Assembly (NCBI GenBank): GCA_934122155.1
Contig: CAKOVX010000014.1
Span: 1-15,597 of the forward strand
Origin: an uncultured Clostridia bacterium
Lineage (GTDB): Bacteria; Bacillota; Clostridia; TANB77; CAG-508
Direction of reading: 5' to 3'
Length of the DNA: 15,597 nt
Positions within the stretch are counted from its first letter, which is position 1. Every line of letters begins with the position of its first letter. A program made the translations under genes and the position numbers. Under the pieces are notes generated by a model. The model ran no database searches and was not told the origin of the DNA. It saw only the letters and a list, made by a program, of their open reading frames with translations. Positions 12,989-15,597 of the stretch are shown in pieces.

Positions 12989-14347
12989 TTGAAAGAAACT
13001 AAAAAATCAAAAACAAAACTTTATTTAGAACAAGAAGGTATTACATTAATAGCACTGGTAGTAACTATTGTAGTATTGCTAATTTTAGCAGGAGTAACAT
13101 TAAATGCACTGTTTAATGAAAATGGAATATTAACTAAATCAAGAAATGCAGGCAATATAATGGAAGACGCTAAAAAAAGTGATTTAGATGCAATAAATGA
13201 TTTAGACAAATGGATAGATGAAAAAACTGGTAATGGAGGTTCAAAAGATCCAGACAAAAAATTAAAAATAACAGATCCAGAGCTAAAAGCCAAAGACAGA
13301 ATAGAAGCTGGTAGTAAAACAGTAACAGCAGTGGATGACAACGAAAATCAAATAGTGGTACCTGGAGGATTCAAAGTAGCAGATGACTCAGGAGATACAG
13401 TACAAGAAGGCGTTGTAATAGAAGACAAAGACGGAAATCAATTTGTATGGGTACCAGTAAGTAATACCAATAATGATGGAAGCAACAAAATAATAAGAGA
13501 TGATGGAACAGAGGTAGAAATAACATTAGGAAGATATACATTTGCAACAACTACTCCAGGAACACCAACATTAGTACAGAAAGGCTCAGAATGTGCAAAT
13601 GTAACGGCGGCAAATGTAGCAGATGGAACGGTAAATAGTAATTATGCAATTAGAAGTGAAGGTGGTTATTCCTATGAATTAAGTGATAAAAATAGAATCT
13701 CAAATGAAAAAGACGATACAACAGCAACAAATACAACAGCAAAAGACTTAGATGCATTTATAACAAAAGCAAATAAAGGCTTTTATATAGCAAGATATGA
13801 AGCAAGTTATGGAAGTGGATATAATGCAGATGGAACCACAACAACAGAAAAATACGGAAATGCAAAACCACTATCAAAAGTATCAACTGCATGTAGTACA
13901 AGTAGTATGGATCATACACCAGGAACATTATGGAATTTTATAAATCAACCACAAGCAGCAATGGTAAGTAAAAATATGTATAGTGGAAATAGCTATGTAG
14001 AAAGTGATTTAATAAATAGTTATGCATGGGATACAACAATAGTATATATACAAGCAATGGGAAATACTAATTATGCAAATGCGAGTTGCGATACAAATGG
14101 AAATGCAGGAGTATTGAAAAATACAGGAAAAACAGGAGACAAAGTATGTAACATATTTGATATGGCAGGAAATACAATAGAATGGACCACAGAATATAGT
14201 CGTCACTTGAGCAAGACGTGTTTCCCAGGGATTAATAGAGGAGGCGGTATGGCTGGTGCTGCCTGTTTTGCAAGTTATCGTCTTGATGCCAGAGCTGTTT
14301 ATAGCAATCAAAACGATTCTTTCAGGCCAATACTGTATGTAAAATAA
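12989..14347 (+). CDS. Pilin-like anchored C-type-lectin/FGE-fold surface protein, candidate DGR target
   Basis: A 452-residue protein starting at TTG, about nine bases after AAAGGAGG (12973-12980). Residues 1-17 are a charged leader ending in Gly17, followed by ITLIALVVTIVVLLILAGV (18-36), a type IV pilin-like hydrophobic helix; the usual Glu at mature position 5 is absent. A charged linker follows, then GNQFVWVPVS, GFYIARYEASYG and IFDMAGNTIEWTTEYS, which fit the formylglycine-generating-enzyme-like (C-type lectin) fold seen in ligand-binding surface proteins, and the end SFRPILYVK. No catalytic role is claimed. The last ~49 codons differ sharply in composition, as in variable regions of diversity-generating retroelements. 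It has its own promoter and terminator. The likely role is display of a variable binding domain at the cell surface or on pseudopili. Confidence 0.85.
   Translation: MKETKKSKTKLYLEQEGITLIALVVTIVVLLILAGVTLNALFNENGILTKSRNAGNIMEDAKKSDLDAINDLDKWIDEKTGNGGSKDPDKKLKITDPELKAKDRIEAGSKTVTAVDDNENQIVVPGGFKVADDSGDTVQEGVVIEDKDGNQFVWVPVSNTNNDGSNKIIRDDGTEVEITLGRYTFATTTPGTPTLVQKGSECANVTAANVADGTVNSNYAIRSEGGYSYELSDKNRISNEKDDTTATNTTAKDLDAFITKANKGFYIARYEASYGSGYNADGTTTTEKYGNAKPLSKVSTACSTSSMDHTPGTLWNFINQPQAAMVSKNMYSGNSYVESDLINSYAWDTTIVYIQAMGNTNYANASCDTNGNAGVLKNTGKTGDKVCNIFDMAGNTIEWTTEYSRHLSKTCFPGINRGGGMAGAACFASYRLDARAVYSNQNDSFRPILYVK
14201..14344 (+). other. Candidate DGR variable region (VR) in the lectin-fold C-terminus
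   Basis: From codon 14198 to the stop, 32 of 49 codons end in T or C, against 19 of 49 in the preceding 49 codons. Adenine falls from 67 of 147 bases (14051-14197) to 38 of 147. The stretch 14246-14269 has a single A in 24 bases. Ala and Gly switch from GCA/GGA to GCT, GCC, GGT and GGC, which AAT/AAC template codons would give after adenine mutagenesis. It sits exactly where DGR variable regions sit in lectin-fold proteins, before the conserved FRPILY ending. No template repeat or reverse transcriptase is in the window. Confidence 0.55.
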
Positions 14348-14405
14348 TAGCAACACTAATTACTTGTGTAATCAAAGTATGTCTAATGTACTAAAATAAA
14401 ACTAG

Positions 14406-14450
14406 CTGTGTAATTTTAAAAGATAATTTTTAAAATTACACAGTTTTTTT
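14406..14450 (+). terminator. Intrinsic terminator after the lectin-fold gene
   Basis: A perfect 16-bp stem CTGTGTAATTTTAAAA (14406-14421) with its complement at 14428-14443, a 6-base loop and a seven-T run. Confidence 0.9.
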
Positions 14451-14514
14451 ATTGGAATAATGATTAAAAATTCTATTCTGTTATTTTTAAATGATAGAAC
14501 TCAAATTTATTATC

Positions 14515-14543
14515 TTGAAATCCTACTAAAATAGTAGTATAAT
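14515..14543 (+). promoter_or_regulatory. Promoter of the Rrf2 regulator with an embedded palindromic operator
   Basis: TTGAAA (14515-14520), a 17-bp spacer and a perfect TATAAT (14538-14543). The spacer contains the 15-bp palindrome CTACTA-AAA-TAGTAG (14523-14537). Its ACTAAAATAGT core resembles the A/T-centred palindromes bound by IscR/Rrf2 proteins, so it is inferred to be an autoregulatory operator. Confidence 0.75.
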
Positions 14544-14566
14544 AGTAACAATTGGAGGAGATAAAA

Positions 14567-14962
14567 ATGAAAATATCTACAAAAGGAAGATATGCCCTTA
14601 GAGTAATGATAGATTTAGCAACACACAATGATGAAAATTATATATCATTAAAAGATATAGCAAATAGACAAGAAGTGTCTTTAAAATATCTTGAACAAAT
14701 TGTTGCTTTATTAAATAAAGCAGGATATTTAGAAACTGCAAGAGGTAACAATGGAGGTTACAAACTAGCAAAATTACCTGAACAATATAAAATAGGAGAT
14801 ATATTAAGAAAAACAGAGGGAGACCTTGCACCAATTGCATGTGTAAGTGGGGAAGAATGTTGCAGAAAGGAAAATTGTAAAACATTCTCATTTTGGCAAG
14901 GGTTAGATAATGTAATAAATGAATACGTAGACAGCAAAACATTAGCAGACTTGATAAAATAG
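14567..14962 (+). CDS. Rrf2/IscR-type Fe-S-responsive transcription regulator
   Basis: A 131-residue winged-helix protein. Residues 1-65 are the classical Rrf2 DNA-binding domain (MKISTKGRYALRVMIDLA, ISLKDIANRQEVSLKYLEQI, then the wing GYLETARGNNGGYKLAK). The cluster-binding region holds Cys92, Cys98 and Cys104 in a C-x5-C-x5-C pattern, the same spacing and numbers as E. coli IscR, plus an extra Cys99. It should bind a 2Fe-2S cluster and switch DNA binding with cellular Fe-S status. The start is ATG 14567, with GGAGGA at 14554-14559; an in-frame TTG inside that ribosome site is rejected. It has its own promoter and terminator, and sufC follows under a separate promoter, so it probably controls both itself and the suf operon. 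Confidence 0.93.
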   Translation: MKISTKGRYALRVMIDLATHNDENYISLKDIANRQEVSLKYLEQIVALLNKAGYLETARGNNGGYKLAKLPEQYKIGDILRKTEGDLAPIACVSGEECCRKENCKTFSFWQGLDNVINEYVDSKTLADLIK

Positions 14963-14963
14963 C

Positions 14964-14995
14964 AAAGAACTACAATTAAGTAGTTCTTTATTTTA
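14964..14995 (+). terminator. Intrinsic terminator after the Rrf2 gene
   Basis: A 10-bp stem AAAGAACTAC (14964-14973) with GTAGTTCTTT (14980-14989), an AATTAA loop and an ATTTTATT tail. It separates the regulator from the suf operon. Confidence 0.85.
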
Positions 14996-15016
14996 TTAAA
15001 TAACAACTATCACCTA

Positions 15017-15059
15017 TTGACTTACTAGGAATTAAATGATATAATTCCTAGCATGCTAG
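15017..15059 (+). promoter_or_regulatory. suf operon promoter overlapped by two palindromes
   Basis: TTGACT (15017-15022), a 17-bp spacer and a perfect TATAAT (15040-15045). A perfect 10-bp inverted repeat, CTAGGAATTA (15025-15034) and TAATTCCTAG (15042-15051), brackets the -10 box. A second, 12-bp perfect palindrome CTAGCATGCTAG (15048-15059) covers the predicted start site. Repressor binding here would block the polymerase directly. Confidence 0.75.
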
Positions 15060-15077
15060 TATGAAAAGGAGAGAATA

Positions 15078-15597
15078 ATGGAAAATTTATTACAAATAAA
15101 TAATTTATATGCAAATGTGGGAGATAAACAAATATTAAAAGGATTAAATTTAAATATCAATAAAGGAGAAATTCATGTAATAATGGGACCAAATGGCGCA
15201 GGAAAATCAACCCTTGCAAATTGTATATTTAATAATCCAGAATATAAAAAAGTGAATGGAGAAATAGTTTTTGAAGGTGAAAACATAAATGATTTATCAA
15301 CAGATAAAATAGCACAAAAAGGTGTATTTATGTCTTTTCAATCACCAGTAGAAATACCAGGAATTTCATGTACAAACTTTTTAAAAACTGCAAAAAACAA
15401 AATTGATAATAAACCAGTAAAAATTTTTGAATTTAAAAATACTATTCAAAAATATGTAGAAGAATTAAATATGAATCCAAAACTAGTAGATAGAAATTTG
15501 AATGTAGGATTTTCAGGTGGAGAAAAGAAAAAGAATGAAATATTACAAATGCTTGTATTAAACCCTAAACTAAGTATATTAGATGAAACTGATTCAG
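15078..15597 (+). CDS. sufC: SufC, Fe-S cluster assembly ATPase, 3' partial
   Basis: The frame is open from ATG 15078 (AAAGGAGAG upstream) to the window edge, giving 173 codons of an expected ~250. It is an ABC-type ATPase: Walker A GPNGAGKST (37-45), the Q-loop MSFQSPVEIPG that is characteristic of SufC, the ABC signature FSGGEKKKNEILQM, and the Walker B region SILDETDS at the edge, where SufC has the DETDSGLD motif. It is a cytosolic protein, not a transporter: with SufB and SufD it forms the scaffold that builds Fe-S clusters. Being first in its transcript, it is probably followed by sufB and sufD beyond the window, as in Clostridia. Regulation by the adjacent IscR-like protein is likely. 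Confidence 0.97.
   Translation, partial: MENLLQINNLYANVGDKQILKGLNLNINKGEIHVIMGPNGAGKSTLANCIFNNPEYKKVNGEIVFEGENINDLSTDKIAQKGVFMSFQSPVEIPGISCTNFLKTAKNKIDNKPVKIFEFKNTIQKYVEELNMNPKLVDRNLNVGFSGGEKKKNEILQMLVLNPKLSILDETDS

Noticed and set aside
14359..14372. ATTAC-TTGT-GTAAT just after the candidate VR as the DGR cruciform hairpin.
   Set aside because: The stem is only 5 bp and A/T-rich, weaker than described DGR hairpins; it could arise by chance in this DNA, so it is not used as evidence.

Overview
The window is a low-GC, A-rich chromosomal segment with strong AGGAGG-type ribosome binding sites and near-consensus sigma-A-type promoters (several with TTGACA/TTGAAA and TATAAT at 17 bp). It carries a T-box-controlled single-chain glycyl-tRNA synthetase, the ylxM-ffh-rpsP-khpA-rimM-trmD-rplS order, pyruvate phosphate dikinase, and an Rrf2 regulator ahead of sufC. 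Together these point to a member of the Bacillota, class Clostridia, probably an uncultured host- or gut-associated lineage. The species is not determined. Most of the window is conserved housekeeping DNA; the accessory signal sits in a few places.

Layout. 1-588: 3' part of a VTT/TVP38-type membrane protein, ending at a terminator shared with a convergent RelB/RelE-type toxin-antitoxin pair (619-1103, minus strand), whose promoter overlaps a tandem 10-bp repeat. 1206-2863: promoter, glycine T-box and glyQS. 2933-5701: an ATP-grasp protein of the sugar-transfer-associated type, with an apparent +1 frameshift at its 3' end, followed by a SpoVB/MurJ-like lipid-linked saccharide flippase. 5738-8480: ppdK with its own promoter. 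8496-12845: the protein-targeting/ribosome-maturation operon, interrupted between ffh and rpsP by a compact GC-richer 159-bp structured element (10398-10556). 12911-14347: a pilin-like anchored, C-type-lectin/FGE-fold protein. 14515-14962: an IscR-like Rrf2 regulator. 15017-15597: the start of the suf Fe-S assembly operon (sufC, cut by the window edge).

How the parts work together. GlyQS supplies Gly-tRNA under T-box feedback. YlxM and Ffh serve co-translational membrane targeting, while RpsP, KhpA, RimM, TrmD and RplS build and tune the ribosome and tRNA. The IscR-like regulator probably senses Fe-S status for itself and for the adjacent suf operon.

The two most notable signals are these. 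(1) The last ~49 codons of the pilin-like lectin-fold gene show a sharp loss of adenine and a switch to NNY codons, as expected of a diversity-generating retroelement (DGR) variable region; no reverse transcriptase or template repeat lies in the window. (2) The unexplained structured element between ffh and rpsP could be a new cis-acting or trans-acting RNA or a small mobile repeat. All counts were done by hand; no database search was run.
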